Source: CADEDH01 sp039201605 | GTDB lineage: Bacteria; Actinomycetota; Acidimicrobiia; Acidimicrobiales; SZUA-35 | Assembly: GCA_039201605.1 (NCBI GenBank) | Contig: JBCCRO010000026.1 | Span: 1 to 64,000, forward strand | Length of the DNA stretch: 64,000 nucleotides | Direction of reading: 5' to 3' | Part shown: piece after piece, positions 49,698 to 58,867 of the stretch | How positions within the stretch are numbered: the stretch's first letter is position 1 | Layout: each line of letters begins with the position of its first letter | The notes under the pieces: model-generated | Databases searched by the model: none | The model's input: only the letters and a program-made list of their open reading frames with translations | What the model was told of the DNA's origin: nothing | Translations under genes and position numbers: made by a program

Positions 49698-50615
49698 ATG
49701 GATTTTCGACAGCTGCAAGCCTTTCTTGCCGTCGTCGACCACGGCGGCTTCACGGCGGCGGCCAAGGCGACACACACCGTCCAGTCCAACATCTCGACCC
49801 ACGTGGCGCGCCTCGAACGCGAGCTCGACGCCACGTTGATCGATCGGGCGACCGGACGACCGACCCAGGAGGGTGAAGCTGTCCTCGTCCGAGTCCGCCG
49901 GATCCAGAACGAGCTGAGCTCGCTCGAGTCCGACGTCTCGTCGATGCGGGGGTCACCGCGCGGCCTGGTCCGGGTGGGCGTGATCGGCACCACCGCCCGC
50001 TGGCTGGCGCCGATGCTGGCCGAGGAGCTGGCCGCCGCCGGTCCCGACATCCAGCTCGTCATCGCCGATGGCACCACCCGATCCCAGGAGCTGCGCCTGC
50101 TCGACGGTGAACTCGACCTCGGTCTGGTGGCGCTCCCGGTCGACGATCCGGAGATCATCACCCATCCCCTCTTCCACGAGGATCACATCGTGGTCGGCCC
50201 CAGCGACCATCCGCTGGCCAAGGCGACGAGCAAGGTCAGTCTGGAACAGTTGGCCCGCTACCCGTTGCTGCTCGCCGCCCCCGGTACCGCCTTCCGCCAG
50301 GAGGTGGAGGAGGCCTTCCGGACCGCAGGCGTGCGCATCACCCCCAAGCTCGAGGTGGACGGCCTGCGGCTTCTGGCGTCCCTCGCCTTCGAGGGCAACG
50401 GCATCTCGATCGTGCCGGCCACCGCCGCTCCAGGCTGGATCGGGGGCCCGTGGAAGCAGATCCCGGTCGACGGGCTGTCCCGCCGCACCGTCGGCATCGC
50501 CCACCGGCGTCGGGGCATGCTGACGATGGCGGCTCAGATGGCCGAGCGGGTGGTCCGCCAGATCATCGCCTCCCAGGCCGGCGTGGTGCCCGGCCTGCAC
50601 CTGATCAAGCCCTGA
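49698..50615 (+). CDS. LysR-family regulator
   Basis: 305 aa from ATG 49698. Winged helix-turn-helix at 1-60 (MDFRQLQAFLAVVDHGGFTA, QSNISTHVARLERELDATLI). Substrate-binding domain at about 90-290 (VRVGVIGTTARWLAPMLAEE, ELDLGLVALPVDDPEIITHP). LysR proteins usually regulate a divergent or adjacent gene; the neighbours are the 6C-like RNA on one side and the carboxyltransferase 114 bp downstream on the same strand, so either may be the target. The ligand is unknown. Confidence 0.93.
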   Translation: MDFRQLQAFLAVVDHGGFTAAAKATHTVQSNISTHVARLERELDATLIDRATGRPTQEGEAVLVRVRRIQNELSSLESDVSSMRGSPRGLVRVGVIGTTARWLAPMLAEELAAAGPDIQLVIADGTTRSQELRLLDGELDLGLVALPVDDPEIITHPLFHEDHIVVGPSDHPLAKATSKVSLEQLARYPLLLAAPGTAFRQEVEEAFRTAGVRITPKLEVDGLRLLASLAFEGNGISIVPATAAPGWIGGPWKQIPVDGLSRRTVGIAHRRRGMLTMAAQMAERVVRQIIASQAGVVPGLHLIKP

Positions 50616-50729
50616 TCCGGCCCCGATCGAGCCCTCGTCCCGCCCCCGGTGCGCCCCGGCCGGGCTCGGCGGAGGGCTCCGGTCGCCGGGTCCGTCGCAG
50701 ACCGGGCGGAAACCGGCTAGACACGGAGC

Positions 50730-52070
50730 GTGACCCTCCACCTCCGGGCCATGTCGGCGCCGCTGACCTCCGTGACCACCGCCGACCTCGACGGGCGAGC
50801 CGTGGTGATGGCCACGATGACGCCGACCGAGGAGCTCACCACCCTCAGCGCAGCCGACGCCCTGAGCCTGGCCGAGGCGGTCGCATCGGCCCGGGACCAG
50901 TGCCTGCCCTTCGTCGGCGTCCTCAGCCTGAGCGGGGTGGAGGTCGGCGACGGGCTCGACGCCGCAGCCGCCTGGGGTCGGGTCGCCCATGAGCTGGTCC
51001 AGGCCAGCGGCACCATCCCGTTGTTCCTGGTGGCGCACGGACCCGTCGTCTCGGGCCCCTCGCTCCTGTTGGCGCTGGCCGACGTCGTGGTGTTCACCCA
51101 GGAGGCCTACGCCTTCGTGTCCGGGCCGCGCATGGTGGAGGCCTACACCGGCGAGCCGGTGACCAACACCAACCTCGGTGGCTCCGGCGCCCACGCCCGC
51201 TCCACCGGCGTGGCGTCGATCGTGGTCGACGACATCGACAGCGCTCTCGAAGCGGTCTCCCTCGTCCTCGGCCACCTCCCCGACCACGTCGACGCCATGC
51301 CCCCGCACGTCCCGAGCGACGACCCCGGCGACCGCCCCACCCCCGAGGCCGGCGAGCTCCTGCCGTCCACCCCCACCGGTTCCTACGACGTGCGCGAGGT
51401 GGTCGAGGCCATCGCCGACGACGGCGAGTTCCTCGAATTGAAGCCGAGCTGGGCCCCCAACATCGTCACCGGGTTCTGTTTCATCGGCGGCCACTCGGTC
51501 GGCATCGTGGCCAACCAGACGCAGGCCCTAGCCGGCAGTATCGACATCCCGGCGTCCCAGAAGGGGGCCCGTTTCGTGGCGATGTGCGACGCCTTCAACA
51601 TCCCGCTCCTCACCCTGGTCGACACCTCCGGCTTCCTCCCGGGCAAAGACCTGGAGTGGCGGGGCATGATCCGCCACGGGGCCCAGCTGGCCTTCGCCTA
51701 CGCCCGGGCCACGGTGCCCCGCATCGGGCTCATCCTCCGCAAGTCCTACGGGGGTGCCTACATCGTCATGGACTCCCGCCACATGGGCAACGACGTGATG
51801 CTGGCCTGGCCGTCGGCCGAGGTGGCGGTGATGGGGGCCAAGGGAGCGGTGGAGATCCTGCACCGCAAGGCCTCGCCCGAGGAGCGGGCGTCGCTGGAGC
51901 GCGAGTACGAGCAGCGGTTCCTGACGCCCTACGTGGCGGCCGAGCGGTCGTCGATCACGGCCGTGATCCGCCCGGAGGAGACCCGGTCGGAGATCGTGGC
52001 CACCCTCGATCTGCTGTCGACCAAACGCGAACGGCTCCGGCCCCGCCGCCACGACAACACCCCGCTGTAG
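50730..52070 (+). CDS. Short acyl-CoA carboxyltransferase subunit
   Basis: 446 aa from GTG 50730. Two crotonase-like carboxyltransferase domains are visible. The N-terminal half is short: ALADVVVFTQEAYAFVSGPR, GGSGAHARSTGVASIVVDDI. The C-terminal half has VDTSGFLPGKDLEWRGMIRH, YGGAYIVMDSRHMGNDVMLA and WPSAEVAVMGAKGAVEI, with the catalytic GAKG region. Full-length acetyl/propionyl-CoA carboxylase beta subunits have about 510-540 residues; here the first domain has lost about 70-80. It may be a specialised or decarboxylase-type subunit. No biotin carboxylase lies in the window. Its C-terminus (about 10 residues with LRPRRHDNTPL) is typical. Confidence 0.85.
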   Translation: MTLHLRAMSAPLTSVTTADLDGRAVVMATMTPTEELTTLSAADALSLAEAVASARDQCLPFVGVLSLSGVEVGDGLDAAAAWGRVAHELVQASGTIPLFLVAHGPVVSGPSLLLALADVVVFTQEAYAFVSGPRMVEAYTGEPVTNTNLGGSGAHARSTGVASIVVDDIDSALEAVSLVLGHLPDHVDAMPPHVPSDDPGDRPTPEAGELLPSTPTGSYDVREVVEAIADDGEFLELKPSWAPNIVTGFCFIGGHSVGIVANQTQALAGSIDIPASQKGARFVAMCDAFNIPLLTLVDTSGFLPGKDLEWRGMIRHGAQLAFAYARATVPRIGLILRKSYGGAYIVMDSRHMGNDVMLAWPSAEVAVMGAKGAVEILHRKASPEERASLEREYEQRFLTPYVAAERSSITAVIRPEETRSEIVATLDLLSTKRERLRPRRHDNTPL

Positions 52071-52211
52071 CGGAGGTGGACCATGGGGGCCGTGCGGGGT
52101 TTGACCACGCCGTCGGCAATACCTCAACCACCGACCGATCGCGGTCGATGGATGGGTCGTGGAGTGCCAAATCACCAGCTAGTTGGGTGTGACGAGTACC
52201 CGTCTGGCAAC

Positions 52212-52230
52212 TATGTTCGGGCAGAACATA
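52212..52230. promoter_or_regulatory. Inverted repeat before citrate synthase
   Basis: TATGTTC (52212-52218) and GAACATA (52224-52230) are perfect reverse complements around GGGCA. It lies about 65 bp upstream of the citrate synthase start, in a promoter position. The 7-bp arms resemble operator half-sites. Regulator unknown; the spacing is not that of the LexA box. Confidence 0.55.
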
Positions 52231-52294
52231 CTCCACTGATGGTCACGCACAGCGGCGTGCGCGACGACAACCCGTCCTAGACAGGAGACCTTGC

Positions 52295-53563
52295 GTGCCT
52301 GAATCCGTCACCATCACCGACAATCGCACCGGCGAGTCGGTGGAGATCCCGATCGTCAACGGCGGCGTTGACGCCAAGGCGTGGGCCAAGCTCATGCCGG
52401 GCACGTGGTTCTACGATCCCGGTTTCACCGCCACCGCGGCCGCTGAGAGTTCCATCACCGAGCTCGACGGCGGCAACGGCATCCTCCGCTACCGCGGGTA
52501 TCCGATCGAGCAGCTGGCCGAGCAGTCGACCTTCCTCGAGGTCTGCTACCTCCTACTCAACGGCGAGCTGCCGAACGCCGAGCAGCTCGACGCCTGGGTG
52601 CACGACGTCACCTATCACACGTTCATCCACGAGAACATGCGCAAGCGCTTCATGGAGGGCTTCCATTACGACGCCCACCCGATGGGCATGCTGTCGTCCG
52701 CCATCGCCGCCCTGTCCACGTTCTACCCCGAGGCCAAGAACGTCGACGATCCGGAGAACCGCCACATCCAGATCAACCGGTTGATCTCCAAGGTGCCGAC
52801 CCTGGCCGCCATGGCCTACCGGGCCAGCGTCGGTCAGCCCTTCGTCTACCCGGACAACTCGCTCAGCTACGCCGAGAACTTCCTCTCGATGATGTGGCGC
52901 ATGGCCGAGCAGAACTACGAGCCTGATCCGGTTCTGGCCCGGGCCCTCGACGTGCTGCTCATCCTCCACGCCGACCACGAGCAGAATTGTTCGACCACGG
53001 CCATGCGGGTGATCGGCTCGGCCCACGCCGACCCGTTCATCGCCGCCGCCGGCGCCACCTCGGCCCTCTACGGCCCTCGCCACGGCGGGGCCAACGAGGC
53101 CGTGATCAACATGCTGCGCGAGATCGGCTCGTTGGAGAACGTCGAGCCCTTCGTCGAGTCGGTCAAGCGGGGCGAGGACCTCCTCTGGGGCTTCGGCCAC
53201 CGGGTCTACAAGGCGTACGACCCCCGGGCCCGGATCGTGAAGATCCAGGCCGACGAGGTGTTCAAGGTGACGGGCAAGAACCCGCTCCTCGACATCGCCC
53301 TCAAGCTTGAGGAGATCGCCCTCAACGACGACTACTTCAAGAGCCGCAACCTCTACCCCAACGTCGACTTCTACACCGGCCTCATCTACCAGGCGATGAA
53401 CTTCCCGATGGACATGTTCACCGTGCTGTTCGCCATGGGCCGCATGCCCGGCTGGCTGAGCCACTGGCAGGAGCTGCTGGAGCAGGAGTCGCGCATCGCC
53501 CGGCCCCGTCAGCTCTACGTCGGGTCCGAGGAGCGCAAGTACGTCCCGGTCGGCGAGCGCTGA
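52295..53563 (+). CDS. gltA: Citrate synthase
   Basis: 422 aa, preceded by AGGAG. Catalytic His225 in HADHEQNCST, His in GPRHGGANEAV and the FGHRVYKAYDPRA and NVDFYTG blocks (catalytic Asp) are all present. The N-terminal 50 residues (SVTITDNRTGESVEIPIVNG) are the extension of type II hexameric citrate synthases that respond to NADH. It condenses oxaloacetate and acetyl-CoA at the entry of the TCA cycle. It is followed by a strong terminator, so it is a single-gene transcript. Confidence 0.97.
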   Translation: MPESVTITDNRTGESVEIPIVNGGVDAKAWAKLMPGTWFYDPGFTATAAAESSITELDGGNGILRYRGYPIEQLAEQSTFLEVCYLLLNGELPNAEQLDAWVHDVTYHTFIHENMRKRFMEGFHYDAHPMGMLSSAIAALSTFYPEAKNVDDPENRHIQINRLISKVPTLAAMAYRASVGQPFVYPDNSLSYAENFLSMMWRMAEQNYEPDPVLARALDVLLILHADHEQNCSTTAMRVIGSAHADPFIAAAGATSALYGPRHGGANEAVINMLREIGSLENVEPFVESVKRGEDLLWGFGHRVYKAYDPRARIVKIQADEVFKVTGKNPLLDIALKLEEIALNDDYFKSRNLYPNVDFYTGLIYQAMNFPMDMFTVLFAMGRMPGWLSHWQELLEQESRIARPRQLYVGSEERKYVPVGER

Positions 53564-53614
53564 TCGCGGCCTGATCGGCGGGCCCGACAGCTCGGGCCAC
53601 GAACAGACGCAAAC

Positions 53615-53653
53615 CCGGAGGCGGTGGTATCGACCACCGCCTCCGGCCGTTTT
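53615..53653 (+). terminator. Intrinsic terminator of gltA
   Basis: Arms at 53615-53627 and 53634-53646 (CCGGAGGCGGTGG and its reverse complement) are perfect over 13 bp with loop TATCGA; then GCCGTTTTCG. It lies 50 bp after the citrate synthase stop, a Rho-independent terminator. Confidence 0.88.
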
Positions 53654-53701
53654 CGCGCCCGAGGTGCATGAATCGGCCGGGCCCGGGCGCCTACCTTCAC
53701 G

Positions 53702-54241
53702 ATGATCGACACCGATGCCCATCGAAGCGGCCCGGCGAGCACCGTGTCCGGTTCGGACGTCATAACCGGTGCCGGAGCCGGCCACCGGGACTTCGCGTCC
53801 TTCTACCACGCCCAGTATCCGGCGCAGCTCCGACGGGCAGCGGTGCTCGCACGCTCGGCGGACGAGGCGGCCGACGCCGTGCAGCAGGCCTTCGTCGACG
53901 TCTACCGGCGATGGTCGGATCTGTCCCACCCGGACCGCTACCTCACCCGGGCGGTGGTGAATCGGTGCCGAGACGGCGGGCGGCGAGCCTCGGCTCGGGA
54001 TCGCCTGCGACTGCGTCTGGTCCGTGAACCGGCCCCCATCGTCACCGAGGCACCCGTGGCCGATGAGGAGCTGTGGTCCGCGCTCACCGAACTCCCCTTC
54101 AACCAGCGGGCGGCGATCGTCCTCCGCTACTACGGCGGCCACACCGAGGCCGAGATCGCCGACCTCCTCGACTGCTCCGCCGGCTCTGTCGGCCCGTGGA
54201 TCACCCGCGGGTTGGCCCGACTGCGAAAGGCCCTCTCGTGA
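53702..54241 (+). CDS. ECF/SigE-family sigma factor
   Basis: 179 aa. Sigma2 region 30-95: FASFYHAQYPAQLRRAAVL, DAVQQAFVDVYRRWSDLSHP, YLTRAVVNRCRD. Sigma4 region 120-178: ALTELPFNQRAAIVLRYYGG, HTEAEIADLLDCSAGSVGPW, ITRGLARLRKALS. It belongs to the actinobacterial SigE-type ECF group. Its stop overlaps the next gene, a membrane protein with a Ser/Thr-rich outer part, which could be its partner. No anti-sigma zinc motif is visible in that gene. Confidence 0.92.
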   Translation: MIDTDAHRSGPASTVSGSDVITGAGAGHRDFASFYHAQYPAQLRRAAVLARSADEAADAVQQAFVDVYRRWSDLSHPDRYLTRAVVNRCRDGGRRASARDRLRLRLVREPAPIVTEAPVADEELWSALTELPFNQRAAIVLRYYGGHTEAEIADLLDCSAGSVGPWITRGLARLRKALS

Positions 54242-54951
54242 TGAACGACTCCTTCGACACCCACCACGGCCGAGACGATGACGATGCGGCCGACAGCCGG
54301 TTGGATCACCGGCTGACCACGATGCTGCGGGAGCGTGCGACCTCGGTATCGGCCACGCCCGACCTTCATCAGGTGCTGAGCCAAGCCGGCGACAGCGGGC
54401 CGATCGGCGCCCGCACGACCTACGTCGGCGCCGTGGCCGCCGTCGTCCTGCTCGTCGTCGGCGTGGGCCTGGCGGTCAACCTCGGCCTCGACGAGCCGGC
54501 GGGGATCGACCCGGCGACCGGCGGGGACGGTCGTCTCGATCCGTCGACCACCACCGTGGCCGACGGCGCCGTCGATGAGACCGTGAGCACCACCTTGGCG
54601 CCGCCGACGAGCGGGACGCTGAGCTCGACGACCACGACCGCCGTGTCGAGCACGTACGGCTGTGCGTCGGGCAACCAGCCGCCCGACGCCTGCGACTCGA
54701 CCACGTCGCCGCCGACCAACGCCCTCGATTCGTCGACGGTGACCACCCCGACGATCGTGGAGACCACGCCGTCGACCGGCACGATCACGTTCGTGACCCC
54801 GACCCACGGCACGCCCAGCACCGACCCGATCGACACCACCGGCACGTCAACGGAGACGACCCTCCCCGACCCCGACGGCCCGCAGTGCACGCAGATCACC
54901 ACGGTGCCGGGCTGTCCCTCGACGACGACAACCACGACGACCGGCGGCTGA
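54241..54951 (+). CDS. Ser/Thr-rich membrane partner of the ECF sigma factor
   Basis: 236 aa from ATG 54241 (or GTG 54238). A charged cytosolic N-terminus of about 60 residues (DSRLDHRLTTMLRERATSVS, ATPDLHQVLSQAGD) precedes one membrane helix (about 62-82). The exported part, 150 residues, is very rich in Thr, Ser and Pro (PSTTTVAD and STTTTAVSSTYG) and is probably unfolded or O-glycosylated. It overlaps the sigma gene by one base. It may be an anti-sigma or sensor; the cytosolic part is not the classical zinc anti-sigma fold. Confidence 0.7.
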   Translation: MNDSFDTHHGRDDDDAADSRLDHRLTTMLRERATSVSATPDLHQVLSQAGDSGPIGARTTYVGAVAAVVLLVVGVGLAVNLGLDEPAGIDPATGGDGRLDPSTTTVADGAVDETVSTTLAPPTSGTLSSTTTTAVSSTYGCASGNQPPDACDSTTSPPTNALDSSTVTTPTIVETTPSTGTITFVTPTHGTPSTDPIDTTGTSTETTLPDPDGPQCTQITTVPGCPSTTTTTTTGG

Positions 54952-55000
54952 GGCCACCGTCGGCGAGCTGCGGTCGGCCCCGCGGGGCTGGCCGCGGTGC

Positions 55001-55975
55001 TCAGACCGTGAGCAGGATCTTGCCCACGTTGGCGTTGGACTCCATGTAACGATGGGCCTCGGCCACGTCGTCGAGCCGGTAGCGGCTGTCGATGACGGGG
55101 CTGAGGCTTCCGTCGTCGAAGCGGGGCAGCAGCTCGGCCGCCACCCGCTGGGTGAGGGCGGCCTTCTCCTCCAGGGGGCGGGCTCGGAGCACGGTGCCGA
55201 TGATCGACGCCCGCTTCGGCAGCAGCATGCCCAGCGGCAGCTCGACCTTCTGGCGCCCCATGACCCCGACCTGGATGATCCGGCCCCCGACCTTGAGCGA
55301 GCGGATGTTGTCCACCGTGTACTCGCCGCCGATCACGTCGAGCACCACGTCGACACCCTCACCCCCGGTCACCGCCGCCACCTCGTCGGCGAAGGACTGG
55401 CTGCGATAGTCGATGGTGACGTCGGCCCCCAGCTCCCGGCACCGATCGAGCTTGCCGGCCGAGGCGGTGACGGCGATGCGGGCCCCGAGCGCCTTGGCGA
55501 TCTGGATGGCGGCCGTGCCCACCCCGGAGGCCCCGGCGTGGACAAGGGCCCAGCGGCCCGAGGTGAGGCCACCCTGCACCACCAGGGCGTCGAAGGCGGT
55601 CATGAACACCTCGGGGATGGCGGCGGCCTCGATGGTGTCGATCGAGGCGGGGATCGGGAGCAGCTGACGCTCGTGGACCCCGATCCGCTCGGCGTAGGCC
55701 CCACCGCCGACCACGGCCATCACCCGGTCGCCGGGCGACCAGGCGGTCACGTCGTCGGCCACGGTCGCGATCGTGCCGGCGAACTCCAGGCCCGGCACCT
55801 CGTGCTCCATCTTCGGCCCCGGATACAGCCCCCGGCGTTGGAGGAGGTCGGCTCGATTGAGGGCGGAGGCGGCCACGTCGACCACCACCCGACCGGGGCC
55901 CGACTCGGGTTCGGGGACGTCCCGCACCGCCAGGACGTCCGGTTCTCCGTAGCTCTCGATCACAACTGCGCGCAT
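55001..55975 (-). CDS. NADPH:quinone oxidoreductase, zinc-free MDR family
   Basis: 324 aa. N-terminus MRAVVIESYGEPDVLAVRD, then ALNRADLLQRRGLYPGP, the Rossmann loop HAGASGVGTAAIQIAKALGA and YTVDNIRSLKVGGRIIQVGV. There are no zinc-ligand cysteines. This is the PIG3/QOR-like branch of medium-chain reductases. It reduces quinones with NADPH, or an enone. The MPLGM or similar insertion is normal. ATG 55975 is supported by the alignment of the N-terminus. Confidence 0.93.
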   Translation of the reverse strand: MRAVVIESYGEPDVLAVRDVPEPESGPGRVVVDVAASALNRADLLQRRGLYPGPKMEHEVPGLEFAGTIATVADDVTAWSPGDRVMAVVGGGAYAERIGVHERQLLPIPASIDTIEAAAIPEVFMTAFDALVVQGGLTSGRWALVHAGASGVGTAAIQIAKALGARIAVTASAGKLDRCRELGADVTIDYRSQSFADEVAAVTGGEGVDVVLDVIGGEYTVDNIRSLKVGGRIIQVGVMGRQKVELPLGMLLPKRASIIGTVLRARPLEEKAALTQRVAAELLPRFDDGSLSPVIDSRYRLDDVAEAHRYMESNANVGKILLTV

Positions 55976-56013
55976 GGGGGCACGCTAACCGGTCGCGACC
56001 GGTTCGGACCCCC

Positions 56014-58749
56014 TCAGGCCTGGGCCGTCGGCGGCGCCGACTCAAGCCGACGCACCTCGCTGAGCGGATCCCGCCGCCACGGTCGCAGCACGACCTCCAG
56101 CTCGCCGGTCGACGAGTCCTCACCCGCCACCAGGAACGGGTCGAGGCGGATCTTCGCCAGCTCGGGGAAGGCGTTGGCCAACCGACCCAGTTGGCCGATG
56201 ACGGCCCCGATCACGTCCCGGGACTCCTCGTCCAGGGGCACGGCGACCAGCAGTTCGTGGACCAGCTCCCCCACCGATCGCTCGTCGAGGGGCAGGTAGC
56301 GGCGGGCCAGGGTCTCCTGCTGTTTGGCCGCGGCACCGCCGAGGGCGACGAAGACGTAGGCGCCGAGGTCCGGATCCTGGACCAGGCCCAACCGGACGTT
56401 GGCCTTGGCCGACACCATTCGTTGGACGGCGGTCACCCCCAACTCGACGTCGGGGTCGTCGGCCATGCGGCCGTAGGCGGCCAGCACCTGATCGGGATCG
56501 TGGAGGTCGATGGCCACGCCGCCGGCCTCGCCGATGGCGCGCTGGCGGGCGTCCTCGGCTTTCAGCACCACCGGATAGCCCAGCTCGTCGGCGGCGGCCA
56601 CCACGTCATCGGGCCCGGTCGCCAGTCGCCACGACGGCACCGGCAGGCCGAGCAGGTCGACCACCTCGGTCGCCTCGGGCGACCACAGGGTGATCGTCTT
56701 CTCCTCGGCGTCGCCCAGGATGGCGGCGATCTCGGCCCCCTCGGGGAGGTCGGTGCGGGGCTCGGTCCACCGGGCTGGCCCCTCGGTGGTCGAGGCCGTC
56801 TTGCGCCACTCCACGTAGTCGGTCAGGCGGCCGAGCGTCCGGGCCGCCTCGTCGGGGAAGCTGTAGGTCGGCACCCCGTCGACGGCGATCACCTCGGGGC
56901 CGACGAGGCCGACCGACATCATCGGTTTGTTGATCGAGCGGTCGACCCGGGTGATCAGATCGCGCAGGGTCCGGTCGGACAGGCCGGGGTTCGGCACGAG
57001 GGCGACCATCACCGAGTCGACGTCGTCGGACACCGAGGCCGCCACCAGGAGCTCCTCGTAGCCGCCGGGGCTGGCACCACCGGCCAGGGAGATGGCATCG
57101 ACGTCGGCCACCAGCAAGGCATCCTCGACCCGGGCGATCCCCGCCGCGTGCTGCACGCTGGTCGGGTGCTGGATGCTGGCCGGGAGCACGGGCTCGAGGC
57201 CGTGTCGGCGGCATGCGGCCACGGCCAGCCGGGCCACCGAGGCGGCGTTGGACACGATCACGACCCGTCGACCGGTTGGCAACGGCTGCTTGGTCGCCAG
57301 CTCGGCCACCTCGGACAGCTCGGACACGGCGTCCACCATCACCACCCCGGACTGGGTGAGCAGGTCGTCGAGGCGGGAGTCGGCCGGGCGCATGGTGATC
57401 ACGGGCTTGGCCAGCGATGCCGCCCGGGCCCCGCGGGCGAAGTTGCGGAGGTTGCCGAAGTTCTCGACGTAGAGGGTGATGACGTCGGTCCGCTCCTCCC
57501 CGGTCCAGAAGTCGACGAGGTCGTTGACCGAGACGTCCGCCCTGTTGCCGAAGGCGACGAACGACGACAGGCCGATCCCGGCCCGGCTCATGTGCTCCAG
57601 CACGGCGCTGCCCAGCGGGCCCGACTGGGAGGCGAGACCCACGCGCCCCTCCCCGGGTGCGATGGGCAGGAAGAGGGCTCGCATCGAGACGTCCTCGGCG
57701 GTGTTGACCATGCCGAAGGCGTTCGGCCCGATGAGGCGCATGCCGCTCCCCCGGGCCTGGGCCACCAGGCGGCGCTCGCGCTCGACGCCTTCTGGGCCTT
57801 CCTCGGCGAAACCGGAGGACACCACCAGCAGGGCGGAGACCCCGATCTCGGCGGCGTCGGTCACCACGGCGTCGACCTCGGCCGCCGGGACAGCCACAAC
57901 GGCCAGGTCGACCGGTTCACCGATGGCGGCCAGCGACGGGTGGCAGGGGATGCCGAGCACCTCGTCGGCCGCTCGGTTGACGGCGTGCAGCGCTCCGACG
58001 AACCCGCCTCGCTGCAGGTTCCGCAGTAGCTCGTGGCCGATGGCGCCCGGCTCACGGCTGGCGCCGACCACCGCGATCGACGACGGCGACAGGAGCCGCT
58101 CCATCGAGCGGGACCCGGCCTGGGACGCTCGACTGCTGATCGCCTCCGACGAGTCCGGCGTCAAGGCGATGTCGAGCTCGACGTCGATCAGGCCGTCGAG
58201 GAACTTGGTCACCACGTCGAACCCGGCCTGGCGGAACACCCGCAACATGCCGTGGTTCTCGGGGAGCACCGTGGCGACGAACCCCGGTACCCCGCGGGCC
58301 CGGGCGGCCGCCGCCAGGTATTCGAGCATCAGCGTGGCCAGGCCCCGACCGTGGTGCCCGTCGTCGACGAGGAAGGCCACCTCGGGCCGGTCCCCGGTGG
58401 GGTACGGCTCGTAGCGGGCGACCGCGACCAGCTGATCGTTGAGCAGGGCGACGAAGGCCATGCGGGTGCGGTAGTCGACCTGGGTGAGGTGATCGAGCTC
58501 CTCGTCGCGGAGCGGGCCGCGGTGCTGGAAGTAGCGGTAGTAGATGCTGGTCGGCGACTGGCGCTGGTGGAAGGCGGCGAGGCGGTCGCGGTCGGAGGGC
58601 CGGATCGGTCGGATCTCGACCGGGGCCCCGTCGGCCATGACGGCGTGCGTCTCCCACTCGACCGGGTAGTCCGGGGGCAGTGTCACGTCCACGTCAAGCA
58701 ATCGTAGACGCCGGCGCCGCTGCGGTCCGGGGGCGGCGGCAACGGTCAT
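56014..58749 (-). CDS. Pat-like protein acetyltransferase: GNAT + acyl-CoA-synthetase-like
   Basis: 911 aa. GNAT domain at about 38-195 (RPIRPSDRDRLAAFHQRQS; acetyl-CoA loop DDGHHGRGLATLML). Then an NDP-forming acyl-CoA-synthetase-like core: CoA-binding 220-340 (SSIAVVGASREPGAIGHELL), ligase 360-520, ATP-grasp about 690-890. The loop that in true ADP-forming acetyl-CoA synthetases carries the phosphohistidine (SHTGALAG) reads KPVITMRPADSRLDDLL at 448-464 without that His. So the ligase core is probably a sensor/regulator, as in PatZ. The role would be lysine acetylation of acyl-CoA synthetases. Confidence 0.88.
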   Translation of the reverse strand: MTVAAAPGPQRRRRLRLLDVDVTLPPDYPVEWETHAVMADGAPVEIRPIRPSDRDRLAAFHQRQSPTSIYYRYFQHRGPLRDEELDHLTQVDYRTRMAFVALLNDQLVAVARYEPYPTGDRPEVAFLVDDGHHGRGLATLMLEYLAAAARARGVPGFVATVLPENHGMLRVFRQAGFDVVTKFLDGLIDVELDIALTPDSSEAISSRASQAGSRSMERLLSPSSIAVVGASREPGAIGHELLRNLQRGGFVGALHAVNRAADEVLGIPCHPSLAAIGEPVDLAVVAVPAAEVDAVVTDAAEIGVSALLVVSSGFAEEGPEGVERERRLVAQARGSGMRLIGPNAFGMVNTAEDVSMRALFLPIAPGEGRVGLASQSGPLGSAVLEHMSRAGIGLSSFVAFGNRADVSVNDLVDFWTGEERTDVITLYVENFGNLRNFARGARAASLAKPVITMRPADSRLDDLLTQSGVVMVDAVSELSEVAELATKQPLPTGRRVVIVSNAASVARLAVAACRRHGLEPVLPASIQHPTSVQHAAGIARVEDALLVADVDAISLAGGASPGGYEELLVAASVSDDVDSVMVALVPNPGLSDRTLRDLITRVDRSINKPMMSVGLVGPEVIAVDGVPTYSFPDEAARTLGRLTDYVEWRKTASTTEGPARWTEPRTDLPEGAEIAAILGDAEEKTITLWSPEATEVVDLLGLPVPSWRLATGPDDVVAAADELGYPVVLKAEDARQRAIGEAGGVAIDLHDPDQVLAAYGRMADDPDVELGVTAVQRMVSAKANVRLGLVQDPDLGAYVFVALGGAAAKQQETLARRYLPLDERSVGELVHELLVAVPLDEESRDVIGAVIGQLGRLANAFPELAKIRLDPFLVAGEDSSTGELEVVLRPWRRDPLSEVRRLESAPPTAQA

Positions 58750-58867
58750 GGGTCACCGTTTCCCTACCGCCCGACCGGTTTGGCCGTCGACGGCATGGAG
58801 TCGCTCGACGTCTCCTCGTCCTCGGTCTGGTGGGCGGCGGCCTCGGTGGCCGGCCGCACCCGGGGGC

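Noticed and set aside
52212..52230. SOS (LexA) box before citrate synthase
   Set aside because: The actinobacterial LexA site is GAAC-N4-GTTC; here the halves are in the opposite order (GTTC before GAAC) with 5-bp spacing.
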